A stretch of DNA of 64,000 nt from JAZKGA01 sp040386235 (GCA_040386235.1 JAZKGA010000001.1:186001-250000); one strand, 5' to 3'. Shown: positions 35,468 to 43,388, numbered from the stretch's first letter. The notes: a model not told the origin generated them from the sequence alone. Made by a program: numbers and translations.

Positions 35468-35770
35468 TGGGCTCTCCTAAACGCGTTGTGGTCACTTTAA
35501 TTAAGACTGGTGTCTGCACTGTACCTGATTATGCAGACATCTTTCTAACAAATTCCTAATATCTTCGCACGCAGTTTTACATGAATATAAGACCCTTGTC
35601 AAACTATTATGTTAATAATTCGCAAATTCATTCCTTTTTAAACCGGCCCCACAAATGCATAAAATTTTATGCAAACTTAAAACCCCCTTAAACCTCTTTC
35701 TATATATTTATGGGAAATAAGGCATTAAGCCACGCGTCCATATCTAAAGTGTGTTTATAGGGAATAAAAA
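35468..35770. other. AT-rich divergent intergenic region
   Basis: 303 bp between the adhesin and the 301-aa hypothetical gene, clearly more AT-rich than its surroundings. It holds the adhesin promoter candidate annotated separately. On the plus side, 'TATATATTTATGGG' around 35701-35714 and the RBS AGGGA before 35771 are the only signals I see; no gene is apparent. Confidence 0.6.
35574..35602 (-). promoter_or_regulatory. Candidate sigma-70 promoter for the adhesin gene
   Basis: Minus strand: a perfect -35 hexamer TTGACA (35602-35597), a 17-nt spacer and TAAAAC (35579-35574) as -10. It predicts a 5' leader of roughly 100 nt. The -10 matches consensus only partly. Confidence 0.5.
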
Positions 35771-36676
35771 ATGTATCAATCACCTACGGGGCCGCACAGC
35801 CTGGCCCGTCCGCTGGATAAACTGGAACAGAGCCCACAGGCCGCCACGGCGGAAATGTCACGTGACCTGCCCGCAAACTTCCCCAGCGCGGCCGTCCCCA
35901 GCGGCCTGGGCATTGTCCAGCCAGCAATGGACGCAGACGATATTGATATTAACGACGACTACCACGCCTTTACCAAAGGGGCTTTCGATTCCAACACCTT
36001 GCGGCAGTTTGCCGCCGGTATCGTGATGACGGCCGAAGACCGCGAAGAAGACGAACGCAAGAAAAACGGCGGCCAGACGGTAGCCGAGGCACTTGATGAT
36101 CTGGTTGATTCCATGAGCGACATCACAGAGGTCCAAAAAGAAGCGATGGCGGCATACCGCCAAACATGGCTGAATGAAGAGCAGCAATATGGCGACACAG
36201 CCATGACCGGTCGTGATATTGAAGACATGAACGGGAAATATTGGAATGATCCGCGCTTCCGCAGCTCTGTTCATTCACGCCTGCGCGAAAATGGTATGTC
36301 CCCTGCCGAGATTATCGCTTTGGAAAAAGCCAGCGAACGCAAAACGATCCTGTCCCAAATACCTGAGCACATGCGCACACCCGCACAGCAGACCGAATAT
36401 CAAAGCCTGCAAAACAATAAGGATGTTAGAGAATTTCAAGCCACTCAGGCGAAGGTGTATAGCACATGGGCACAAGACGCTGAGAATAATCAAAACATTT
36501 TGAGCCATAAGGCTTCAGATATTCCTGCTTACGCAACAGAATTAGACGATAAGAAAATCGAGCAAGAGGACTACATCACACAAAATAATGCGAACAACCC
36601 TACAAATCAGCCAGAAATTACAAGAAAAGATTTGCCAATAGCTGCGCCTGCTGCACCAGTCGCCGCCATGATCTAA
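35771..36676 (+). CDS. Hypothetical hydrophilic protein, 301 aa
   Basis: Not recognised. No signal peptide, no transmembrane helix, no Cys. It is highly charged and probably helical in the middle ('AEDREEDERKKNGGQTVAEALDD', split here for length: acidic and basic stretch near 95-115), with Pro/Ala ends. The first half has codon use like the rest of the window; the last third becomes AT-rich (Asn, Lys, Ile codons ending A/T), which suggests a composite or recently acquired 3' part. RBS AGGGA precedes the ATG. It converges with the next gene, overlapping it by 4 nt. A secreted-effector role for the type IVB or type I system is possible but unsupported. Confidence 0.78.
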   Translation: MYQSPTGPHSLARPLDKLEQSPQAATAEMSRDLPANFPSAAVPSGLGIVQPAMDADDIDINDDYHAFTKGAFDSNTLRQFAAGIVMTAEDREEDERKKNGGQTVAEALDDLVDSMSDITEVQKEAMAAYRQTWLNEEQQYGDTAMTGRDIEDMNGKYWNDPRFRSSVHSRLRENGMSPAEIIALEKASERKTILSQIPEHMRTPAQQTEYQSLQNNKDVREFQATQAKVYSTWAQDAENNQNILSHKASDIPAYATELDDKKIEQEDYITQNNANNPTNQPEITRKDLPIAAPAAPVAAMI

Positions 36677-37290
36677 TTTACAGCAAGAGTCGGGCTCGGA
36701 GATCCATAAAGCGGAGTAGCTTTATCGGTTTCATTTGGATTATAAACGGTCATAGTTGGATGTGTACCTTTTTGGGTGCTAAGCAGCACTATACCTGTCA
36801 ACTGGCCATCCAGAGCTCTTAGATTAGGACTTTTAACCACGGTGAGTACATCACCTTTGTTATCTCCAGACACTATTTTAGCTTGCAAAGAAGGCCACCC
36901 TCCACCAGCTACGCCGCTACGAAGCGATTTATATAGCGTTGGATTACTTGCGACAAAATCCGCTCGCACCGCATTACTTTTTGGATCTTGCATGCGTATA
37001 TCCGTAAGTACTTTTTTAACTAAAAAGCATTCACTTCCTGGGGTCCATTCGACCTCAAGACCCCGCTCCCCAGACGAAGTTGATGTGTAGAGATGCATGG
37101 TCGGCAATGGGCGGCCATCTGTGGTCAATTTATTAGATTGCAAGACAGAACCTTGTCCATCCTGCTGTATGGCCAATTTCGTTGTACACTGCTCTGCTTC
37201 AAATCCTGCAAATGCAGACGATGCGAACGCCGCGGATAATGCGGTTCCGGCCAATAAAGCTGCGGTTCTGAAATTCTTATGTATGTTCAT
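36673..37290 (-). CDS. Hypothetical secreted protein, 205 aa
   Basis: A Sec signal peptide is clear: 'MNIHKNFRTAALLAGTALSA' then 'AFASSAFA-GF', cleavage near residue 28. The mature domain has two Cys (in 'EQCTTK' and 'SECFLVKK') that may pair, and is rich in Thr, Ser, Lys and Asn. No family recognised. Base composition is AT-richer than the core genes around it, consistent with acquisition. It overlaps the end of the convergent upstream gene by 4 nt and lies 120 nt from proS. Confidence 0.8.
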   Translation of the reverse strand: MNIHKNFRTAALLAGTALSAAFASSAFAGFEAEQCTTKLAIQQDGQGSVLQSNKLTTDGRPLPTMHLYTSTSSGERGLEVEWTPGSECFLVKKVLTDIRMQDPKSNAVRADFVASNPTLYKSLRSGVAGGGWPSLQAKIVSGDNKGDVLTVVKSPNLRALDGQLTGIVLLSTQKGTHPTMTVYNPNETDKATPLYGSPSPTLAVN

Positions 37291-37410
37291 TGTAAGCTCC
37301 CTTTCCGCACATCGTCGGAAAAATGCTGTTCATCACGCGCGTAATATATAACAAAAATAGTCCGCACGCGAGTCATTTTATTATACGCCGCAACGGCTTA
37401 CAAAACAACC

Positions 37411-38676
37411 TTATCCACGCAATTGACCGATCAGGTCATCCAGAGACAGCAAACGGTTATCGGATGCCGTGCGGGGTTTCCATTCCACCTGGCCGGCGGC
37501 CAATGTTTTCTTACTGACCACCACACGGTGCGGCAGGCCGATCAAATCAGCGTCGGCCAGTTTCTCGCCAGCCTGCAGGCCCGAACGATCATCATACAAC
37601 ACGCTGAAACCCTTATCCTGCAGTGCCTTATAGACATCATCGCACTGCGCCGTTTCCACGTCATCGCGCGTCAGGGACACCAGGTGAATATCATATGGCG
37701 CAATCGCCGCCGGCCAGATCAGGCCGCGATCATCACTCAAACACTCCGCCACTGTTCCCATCATCCGGCTAGGCCCAATACCGTAACATCCCATCAAAAC
37801 GGGCTGCACCTTTCCTTGGGCGTCTGTATAGGCCGCGCCGAACGCATCGGTAAAGCGGGTACCAAGTTTAAAGATATTGCCGACCTCAATCGCCTTCACT
37901 TCCTCCAATTGCGGCCTATCCCCCGCTTTATATCCGGGGATCAGTTCAGCCAGAACATCCACATCATCGACCACTTCCTTATTGATCGCGACATCGGTGC
38001 CAGGGATTTTATAGATTGTGTCTTCGCCATACGGTGTCACAGTCTGGAATTCATGGGAATATTTCGAGAATGCGCCACCAGATGCATAGGTCAGCAGCGT
38101 AATATCACCCAGGCCACAGCGCGCATAAATCCGTTTATACGCATCCGTTGCGCGATCATAAAATGCATCCAAATCGTCCTGTGACGTGTGGAAAGAATAC
38201 AGGTCTTTCATGCGGAATTCACGACCACGCAGCAGGCCGGATTTCGCCCGCGGTTCATTGCGGAATTTCGTTTGAATTTGATAAACGGCACACGGCAAGT
38301 CGCGGTATGACTGGATAAAGCTGGACACCACCGGCGTCACCACTTCTTCATGCGTGGGGCCAAGGGCCAGATCGCGGTCCCCCTGTCCACTTAACTTAAA
38401 TAACACATCGACCGTATCCCAACGCCCCGTCTGGTCCCAGATTTCACGGGGTTGCAGGGCTGGCATAACCATTTCCTGGCCGCCGATAGCATCCATTTCC
38501 TCGCGCACAATATTTTCGATTTTATTCAGCGTCCGCAGGCCCAGCGGCAAATAGGTATAAACACCGGCCATCAATTTATGGATATAGCCGGCCCGGGTTA
38601 AAAACTGGGCATTCCGGCTGACGTCACTTTTGCTGACATCTTTTGTGGTTTTGGTGAAAAGCTGGCTGATCCGCAT
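37411..38676 (-). CDS. proS: Prolyl-tRNA synthetase, short INS-less type
   Basis: Class II synthetase charging tRNA-Pro. Motif 2 region 'VYQIQTKFRNEPRAKSGLLR' and motif 3 region 'MGCYGIGPSRMMGTVAE' are present, as is the anticodon-binding domain ending the 421 residues. The bacterial editing insertion (about 180 residues in E. coli ProS) is missing between motifs 2 and 3. Known: this short form is standard in alphaproteobacteria, where Ala-tRNA-Pro editing is done by separate ProXp-type proteins; none is seen in the window. Confidence 0.97.
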   Translation of the reverse strand: MRISQLFTKTTKDVSKSDVSRNAQFLTRAGYIHKLMAGVYTYLPLGLRTLNKIENIVREEMDAIGGQEMVMPALQPREIWDQTGRWDTVDVLFKLSGQGDRDLALGPTHEEVVTPVVSSFIQSYRDLPCAVYQIQTKFRNEPRAKSGLLRGREFRMKDLYSFHTSQDDLDAFYDRATDAYKRIYARCGLGDITLLTYASGGAFSKYSHEFQTVTPYGEDTIYKIPGTDVAINKEVVDDVDVLAELIPGYKAGDRPQLEEVKAIEVGNIFKLGTRFTDAFGAAYTDAQGKVQPVLMGCYGIGPSRMMGTVAECLSDDRGLIWPAAIAPYDIHLVSLTRDDVETAQCDDVYKALQDKGFSVLYDDRSGLQAGEKLADADLIGLPHRVVVSKKTLAAGQVEWKPRTASDNRLLSLDDLIGQLRG

Positions 38677-38741
38677 TGTCTGTCCTTAAATGTATGCCCG
38701 GACAGTAAAACATTTATGTCATAAAAACAACATAAGGCATG

Positions 38742-38765
38742 AAAAAAGCGGGCCGAGACCCGCTT
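38742..38765 (-). terminator. Rho-independent terminator of the 51-aa gene
   Basis: Minus strand: AAGCGGG, six-nt loop TCTCGG, CCCGCTT and then TTTT. It lies 25 nt after the stop of the small Gln/Arg/Asn-rich gene and upstream of proS. Confidence 0.85.
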
Positions 38766-38789
38766 CCTTCATTCACAATCCACGCGGGA

Positions 38790-38945
38790 TTAGCGTTGTG
38801 AACCCTTATTATCAGGGGTCCGTGAACGTTCTTCATTTTGCTTGTCTTGTGGATTTGCACGCTCAGGCTGACGTTGTGGGTCGCGGCCCTGGCCACCTTC
38901 ACGTTGTTGCTGATGTTGCTTGTTACCATCATTTTTGTTTTGCAT
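38790..38945 (-). CDS. Small Gln/Arg/Asn-rich hydrophilic protein, 51 aa
   Basis: The ATG at 38945 has an excellent ribosome-binding site (AAAAAGGAGATTAGCT) and the gene has its own terminator, so expression is likely. The product is almost entirely Gln, Asn, Arg, Lys, Asp, Glu, Gly and Pro, with no hydrophobic core, so it is predicted to be disordered. Such short, polar, low-complexity proteins can be stress or desiccation proteins, or nucleic-acid binders; I cannot choose between these. A longer in-frame start at 38978 is less likely. Confidence 0.68.
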   Translation of the reverse strand: MQNKNDGNKQHQQQREGGQGRDPQRQPERANPQDKQNEERSRTPDNKGSQR

Positions 38946-39052
38946 AGCTAATCTCCTTTTTTGTAAGTTGCTATACATTACTAACCCGCTTTATGCTGCC
39001 CGGTTCCTTAAAATTTAAAATAAATGCCAGCTATGTGCGACCCTAGAATATC

Positions 39053-39244
39053 TCAATAATCACAGGCAGATGGTCGGAGAGCGCACGGGTTTCCGGCTAC
39101 CACGGCGGCAGGCGGCGATGATCGGCGTGCCGTTTCCTGAAATGACAGAAATATAGCAACCGCCATCGCAAAAATAATCATGCAGATCAGCAGGATTATA
39201 ACTATCACGTGTTGATCAGGATTGTCTTCAAGTCTGTCGGGCAT
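39053..39244 (-). CDS. Small single-pass membrane protein, 63 aa
   Basis: Predicted transmembrane helix at about 13-34 ('VIVIILLICMIIFAMAVAIF') with a short polar N-terminus and a Ser/Pro/Ala C-terminus containing two Cys. AAGGAAATAAGG precedes the ATG. It is divergent from the host-attachment-like gene. No family recognised. Confidence 0.55.
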   Translation of the reverse strand: MPDRLEDNPDQHVIVIILLICMIIFAMAVAIFLSFQETARRSSPPAAVVAGNPCALRPSACDY

Positions 39245-39349
39245 CGCCTTATTTCCTTATCACTTTTGCTAACGCTTCACGACGGTTTTAGTTCACGCAA
39301 AAAGGGAACTATTCATCTGTGTGAGCCGTTGGCAAGAAAAGGAAAACAC

Positions 39350-39829
39350 ATGAAAATCGTACAAAAGAAATTGCATGCATCTGATCAGCCACCCCTGCAC
39401 AAAATGGCTGGCATAGGGCGAACCTGGTATTTGATCGCGAATGGTCAGCATGGCTCTGTATTTGAAAAAACGGGTATGCATTTACGTCACGTCGCCGATT
39501 TACGCCCAACCGATGAAATGACCGGAACCACCGCTGAAAAAACCAGCGGGCACATAGCGGGTGGACAGGGCAGTGTATATTACACCAGCAATCCGATGGA
39601 CCGCAAAGGCGACCACGACGAACAATCATTCCTACGGCATATTGCCACGTGGTTGGAGATAGAAATGCGATCACAGGATATCGCGCATCTAGTTGTTGCC
39701 GCCTCTCCCCACGCGCTGGGCCTTTTTCGTGAAGCGCGCAGTGATGCGTTAAGCCAGAAAATTACGCGGGAAATCGACAAGGATTATACCCATTTGCCCG
39801 TGCCTGAATTGGAATCTTGCTTGCTTTAA
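39350..39829 (+). CDS. Host attachment protein / baeRF12-like
   Basis: A 159-residue protein; the ATG at 39350 follows AGAAAAGGA. Family features are visible: 'RTWYLIANGQHGSVFEKTG' at the start of the domain (usual form WxLVADgarArIF), an internal 'FLRHIATWLEIEMRSQDIAHLVVAASPHALGLFREA', and the end 'ITREIDKDYTHLPVPELESCL' (usual form VxxExxKDLTxxpxxel). Known: the family (named from Agrobacterium host attachment) is related to archaeo-eukaryotic release factor folds; the molecular function is unclear. An in-frame extension to 39209 has no RBS support. Confidence 0.83.
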   Translation: MKIVQKKLHASDQPPLHKMAGIGRTWYLIANGQHGSVFEKTGMHLRHVADLRPTDEMTGTTAEKTSGHIAGGQGSVYYTSNPMDRKGDHDEQSFLRHIATWLEIEMRSQDIAHLVVAASPHALGLFREARSDALSQKITREIDKDYTHLPVPELESCLL

Positions 39830-39858
39830 AGGGGGCAGCGGCCGACCCCGCAGGACGA

Positions 39859-40146
39859 TCAATCCTGCCGGGCCCGTTTTTTGTCGGCGTGGCAGGCGCA
39901 ATCGCCCTTACAATCTGTATCAATCCAGGCCGGCGGGTCGCTGGCGGGAAAGGATTCAAACGAGGCTTCTTCGACCAGGTCAGGATGTTTCGAGGGTGGC
40001 GTCACAAAATCTTTTTCCTGCGTGATGGCCCATTCATCGGCTTCACGTTCACGCAGAAACGTTTTTTCCAGGATACGTTGCGCGCCATCCACTTTGTAGA
40101 TGCACCATTTTTGCAGATCTTTGCTGTATATCTTTTGCCATTCCAT
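39859..40146 (-). CDS. Hypothetical protein with SFPASDPPAW motif, 95 aa
   Basis: A 95-residue soluble protein. The N-terminal 55 residues are a small mixed domain ('MEWQKIYSKDLQKWCIYKVD'). It is followed by 'EEASFESFPASDPPAW', a short linear motif that recurs near the ends of many small proteobacterial proteins, and then a Cys-rich end 'DCKGDCACH' that could bind metal. Function unknown. It converges with the host-attachment-like gene. Confidence 0.7.
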   Translation of the reverse strand: MEWQKIYSKDLQKWCIYKVDGAQRILEKTFLREREADEWAITQEKDFVTPPSKHPDLVEEASFESFPASDPPAWIDTDCKGDCACHADKKRARQD

Positions 40147-40200
40147 ATTTTACCAACGCACCGGATACAATAAAATTCCACCGCGCGGTTATTTTTATGG

Positions 40201-40228
40201 ACCAGGCTTTTATGGCCCTGGTTTTTTT
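40201..40228 (+). terminator. Possible plus-strand terminator
   Basis: ACCAGG, a 10-nt loop, CCTGGT and then seven T. It could end the transcript from the host-attachment-like gene 370 nt upstream; the stem is short, and it overlaps the stop of the convergent gene. Confidence 0.4.
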
Positions 40229-40958
40229 ATGGACTGGGCGGGCCATTGGCCACATCTGCGACGGGCCCTTCATTATTCTGCCAGAAAGACCCGGCAATAC
40301 TGTGTGCGGGATGTGGCACAAGAATGCTTTGCCAGTTTTCAAATTCTGGGCGTTCAAGTCCAAATCTTTTCATGATGCGAATTGTTCTGCTCCAATTATG
40401 GATTGTCCAGTCAAGGTCGGGATTCATAGTCATCGTTTTGTGATGCATGTCCTTTATAAAAGCTTGTGACGCCAGGACCTGGCCATCGCGATCAATCCCG
40501 ATGCGATTAATGCCCAGATTGGATTGGGCAATGTATCGTGACAGCTTTGCCCAGACATGGCCGGGTCCAAAATTCAGCTGGATACTGTCCGCCGTCGCAT
40601 AAAAGGGACGATGGTCTGCAGGTATTTCAAAATCAATCAATCCGCGCGGGCGCGGTTCTTTTTCAAACTGGCCAATATGAAACCGCGTCGCGTGACCAAA
40701 CAGTGATTCTAATGCGGGGCGTATCCGGTGAAAGTGCGGAACAGACATGTCGACGAAAAAATCTATATCATTTATGCCCGGGTTTAACCCCATATGCGCC
40801 TGCATATACAGCCCGCGCACGAACCCACCACCAATGCAAATATCTGCCGCCTGCGTCATGTCCGATATACGCGACATAAGCGTCAGAATCGGTGCGGGTA
40901 CTGCCAGATCAATCGACACGATACCGTCAGCTGGAAAATCATCGCACAAGCTTTTCAT
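40227..40958 (-). CDS. Nucleotidyltransferase-fold protein, 243 aa
   Basis: The N-terminal half resembles the head domain of poly(A)/CCA polymerases and related nucleotidyltransferases: 'CIGGGFVRGLYM' (41-52, usual form GGxVRDxLLG) followed by 'INDIDFFVD' (62-70), where D64 and D66 are the candidate metal-binding pair. The C-terminal half has no recognisable tRNA-binding domain. The protein is too short for a CCA enzyme. It lies 56 nt downstream of the mTERF-like gene in the same direction, so they may share a transcript. The substrate is unknown. Confidence 0.72.
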   Translation of the reverse strand: MKSLCDDFPADGIVSIDLAVPAPILTLMSRISDMTQAADICIGGGFVRGLYMQAHMGLNPGINDIDFFVDMSVPHFHRIRPALESLFGHATRFHIGQFEKEPRPRGLIDFEIPADHRPFYATADSIQLNFGPGHVWAKLSRYIAQSNLGINRIGIDRDGQVLASQAFIKDMHHKTMTMNPDLDWTIHNWSRTIRIMKRFGLERPEFENWQSILVPHPAHSIAGSFWQNNEGPVADVANGPPSP

Positions 40959-41014
40959 ATCGCTTGATACAAGATGTGCGCTCCAAAATCAACAGTTATG
41001 AAAAAGATAAAAAG

Positions 41015-42013
41015 CTATTGCAGCGTAGCGGGGGTCGCCTGTGAAAAATGCTTTAACTTCTGTGTTACCTTTGCTTCGGACAAGGATAGCAATGCATTCG
41101 GACCAAGTCCGTTAAACACAGCCGCCAGGCGGGTGCGCGCCCGCAAGCGATCAGGCGCATATGTTAGTGAGACAGGATACTGAACGATAAAATCCTGTGT
41201 TATACGGCTTGGATCTACTGCACGCACAAAGGCATCCAACAAGGATAATTTAGCCCCAAGCGTGCTTGGGCTATTACAAAAAAGTGATGGTTGCTTCATT
41301 GCTATGCCAATGAACGTCTCTCGCGTAAGGCCTAATGCTTTTGCTGCATTTTCAATATGGGCTTTTAAAGTTGCGGGATTGTGGGTCAATAGTGAGGGCT
41401 GACGCGCAACAGCTTTTAAAAATAGGGTCTTCTCGACCTCTATCAAAGAAATTATCTCGTTTAGATTATTCTCTAACGTCTCAGGCTTTGATGTAAACCA
41501 GGTTGGCTTCCTACTGGCTATTTCCACACAATTTTGTATTGAAATGCCTAAATTACTTGCACTATGCGTTATATTCTCCAATAACTTTTGTGGTGCATAG
41601 TAAAATAAAGATGGATGTTTAAGGGCGATATTGACGAAAGCAGCCTTTTTCATCCCCAGAAGGATAGCACTCTCCTGTATTCTCGCTTTTAATGTAACAG
41701 GATTATGCAGAAATATGGTTGGTTGTTTAAGGGCCGCACAAATGAAATCAGCGGTGGGAATACCCAATGCCTTTGCACATTCTGTTACATTGTTTTTAAT
41801 CCATTCAGGGGGACGCATCACGAAAACGGATCGTCTGGGATTACCTAAATCCGCCCGCTTGGTTGCATTCAAGACCTGCACAAAATTTATGGCCGGATAT
41901 ACTTCTTTCAGACATTTAAAGACCATAAGAAAATTATCAAAGTGATGGGGGGGCAAGCCTTTTGCCAGGTATGCTTTTTGCAAGTGTAAAACGAGTTTGG
42001 CTTTTGCCGTCAT
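41015..42013 (-). CDS. mTERF-like helical repeat protein, 332 aa
   Basis: Contains very regular 36-residue repeats whose key Pro residues fall at 98, 134, 170, 206 and 242 (and 280). The consensus is P-S-L-F-x4-P-x-T-L-x-x-x-I-x5-LG-x5-F-x-x-I-A-x-K-x, matching the mTERF pattern of three-helix units with 'P-x-L-L' caps. There is no signal peptide or membrane segment. Known: mTERF proteins are nucleic-acid-binding solenoids of mitochondria and chloroplasts; bacterial examples are rare. The gene is AT-rich compared with its neighbours. Inferred: DNA or RNA binding. Other alpha-solenoid families are the alternative. Confidence 0.72.
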   Translation of the reverse strand: MTAKAKLVLHLQKAYLAKGLPPHHFDNFLMVFKCLKEVYPAINFVQVLNATKRADLGNPRRSVFVMRPPEWIKNNVTECAKALGIPTADFICAALKQPTIFLHNPVTLKARIQESAILLGMKKAAFVNIALKHPSLFYYAPQKLLENITHSASNLGISIQNCVEIASRKPTWFTSKPETLENNLNEIISLIEVEKTLFLKAVARQPSLLTHNPATLKAHIENAAKALGLTRETFIGIAMKQPSLFCNSPSTLGAKLSLLDAFVRAVDPSRITQDFIVQYPVSLTYAPDRLRARTRLAAVFNGLGPNALLSLSEAKVTQKLKHFSQATPATLQ

Positions 42014-42100
42014 GCGCTGTATATAGCGTCAGATCATAATTATGTCAATGCATATGACGGGCCGTTCTTTAGGGGGGTATTCATAAAATAAAGGAACTAA

Positions 42101-42580
42101 GTGGGGCGGCATATGTTAGGTTCTATAGACTTAAAGAAACAACCGAGACCCATTGTGCCCGACAACAAAGCTGTTTCCCCCATGCCCTCAGCGCGGTTCC
42201 ACCACATCCTGGTGGTTGAGGACGATGTGTCGCTTCGGTTTACGCTGGCGGAATGGCTGCGACACCTACACTATGTCGTTTATGAAACCGCCAATGCGGA
42301 TGAGGCCAAGATTATTCTTGCCTCCCCCCTGCCGGTTGATCTGGTGGTCACGGATGTGGATATGCCAGGATCAATGAGTGGCCTGGATTTGGTGGATAAT
42401 ATGCGCCACGCGGCCCCTGGCATACCCGCGATTGTGGTTTCGGGGAATTCTGTGGCGCATCAGATCACGAAAGCAAAAGGCATCCCATTTTTTCAGAAAC
42501 CATACAGCTTTGATAAGATCGCCACCGCCATTGGCACATTTATAACCAAAAACAATACGGAAGAGTCTGACCATGGCTGA
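42101..42580 (+). CDS. Single-domain response regulator, 159 aa
   Basis: A receiver domain spans about residues 35-155: 'ILVVEDDVSLRFTLAEWL' with the acidic pair, 'VVTDVDMPGSMSGLDLV' with the phospho-acceptor Asp, 'IVVSGNS' with the Ser/Thr switch, and 'FFQKPYS' with the conserved Lys. There is no output domain. The GTG at 42101 has AAAGGA at good spacing; ATG 42113 is the alternative start. Its 3' end overlaps the next response regulator by 8 nt. No histidine kinase is nearby. Confidence 0.9.
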   Translation: MGRHMLGSIDLKKQPRPIVPDNKAVSPMPSARFHHILVVEDDVSLRFTLAEWLRHLHYVVYETANADEAKIILASPLPVDLVVTDVDMPGSMSGLDLVDNMRHAAPGIPAIVVSGNSVAHQITKAKGIPFFQKPYSFDKIATAIGTFITKNNTEESDHG

Positions 42581-42980
42581 TGCCTTAGAAACACCAAAGA
42601 CCGACCTGGAAACGATCCTTGTTGTCGAAGATGAAATACTTGTGCGGACTGCAATTGCCAAATACCTGCGCGATTGCGGCTATCGGGTGGTGGAAACTGC
42701 ATCCGCGGATGAGGCCCTGCATGTGATCCAAAACCAGAACATACAGATTGATATTGTTTTCAGTGATGTTCAAATGCCCGGCACGATGGATGGTTTCGGC
42801 CTGGCCCAATGGATCCGGCAACACAGACCGGATTTAGAGGTCATTTTGACAGGTACGGCAGAAAAAGCAGCCGAGGCCGCGGGCGACCTGTGTGAAGAAG
42901 GACCCAATCTTGCCAAACCGTACCAGCCGCAACAGGTGATCGATTGGATCAAACGCCTGAAGGCCTCGAAAAAGCCTTAA
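42573..42980 (+). CDS. Single-domain response regulator, 135 aa
   Basis: A second receiver-only protein and likely paralogue of the preceding one. 'ILVVEDEILVRTAIAKYL', phospho-acceptor in 'VFSDVQMPGTMDGFGLAQWI', switch 'ILTGTAE' and Lys in 'LAKPYQP' are all present. It resembles the receiver domains fused to hybrid sensor kinases. The ATG lies inside the upstream gene (8-nt overlap), so the two should be made in fixed proportion. Confidence 0.9.
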   Translation: MADALETPKTDLETILVVEDEILVRTAIAKYLRDCGYRVVETASADEALHVIQNQNIQIDIVFSDVQMPGTMDGFGLAQWIRQHRPDLEVILTGTAEKAAEAAGDLCEEGPNLAKPYQPQQVIDWIKRLKASKKP

Positions 42981-43140
42981 AAAGAGAATTATTTCAAAAG
43001 ACATGTAAACCAGAAGCCACTTACTGGCTCCATCTCAAATGTTTTAGCAAACCTCCACGGATATGGAGCTGCAAACCCTTGTGAGTATTGGCCCTTTTAC
43101 CAATGGCCAGACGGTGAAGAGGGTTTCTAATTGGGGAAAA

Positions 43141-43215
43141 TGGTGCCGGCGGAGAGGATTGAACTCCCGACCTTCGGTTTACAAAACCGCTGCACTACCG
43201 CTGTGCTACGCCGGC
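43141..43215 (-). tRNA. tRNA-Thr (anticodon UGU)
   Basis: 75 nt including an encoded CCA. The acceptor stem GCCGGCG pairs with CGCCGGC, discriminator A. The anticodon loop TTTGTAA sits in the stem GGTT...AACC; the T arm contains GTTCAATC. On the minus strand a -10-like TATAAA at 43239-43234 lies about 20 nt upstream of the 5' end, with TTTTCA 16 nt further up as a poor -35. Confidence 0.95.
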
Positions 43216-43295
43216 ATAATCTTAGACGGGCTCTTTATACCTGAAAAAAATCAGATGAAAAGTGTTTTTTCGGCTTATCATCATATAATCGCATT

Positions 43296-43325
43296 TTGCA
43301 GTTTGGCTATCAGCTGTGATATAAG
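43296..43325 (+). promoter_or_regulatory. Candidate promoter of the dotM-X-dotL operon
   Basis: TTGCAG (43296-43301), 18-nt spacer, TATAAG (43320-43325), giving a leader of about 55 nt. A separate TATAAT at 43284 has no good -35 partner. Confidence 0.4.
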
Positions 43326-43388
43326 AATCGGGCGGATGCGGCCCACGCATCAATCCCCCTAAAGGATGAAGGACCAAGGACAAGGAAC

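Noticed and set aside
40227..40958. tRNA CCA-adding enzyme
   Set aside because: Only the head-domain motifs are present and 243 residues are too few for the neck and body domains that bind tRNA.
41015..42013. TAL-effector-like DNA-binding repeats
   Set aside because: The period is 36 residues, not 33-35, and there is no LTPxQVVAIAS core or paired specificity residues; the mTERF pattern fits better.
42981..43140. Possible second tRNA or structured RNA next to tRNA-Thr
   Set aside because: Inverted repeats (AAACCCT/AGGGTTT and ATTGG/CCAAT) are present, but no cloverleaf or known RNA family could be recognised.
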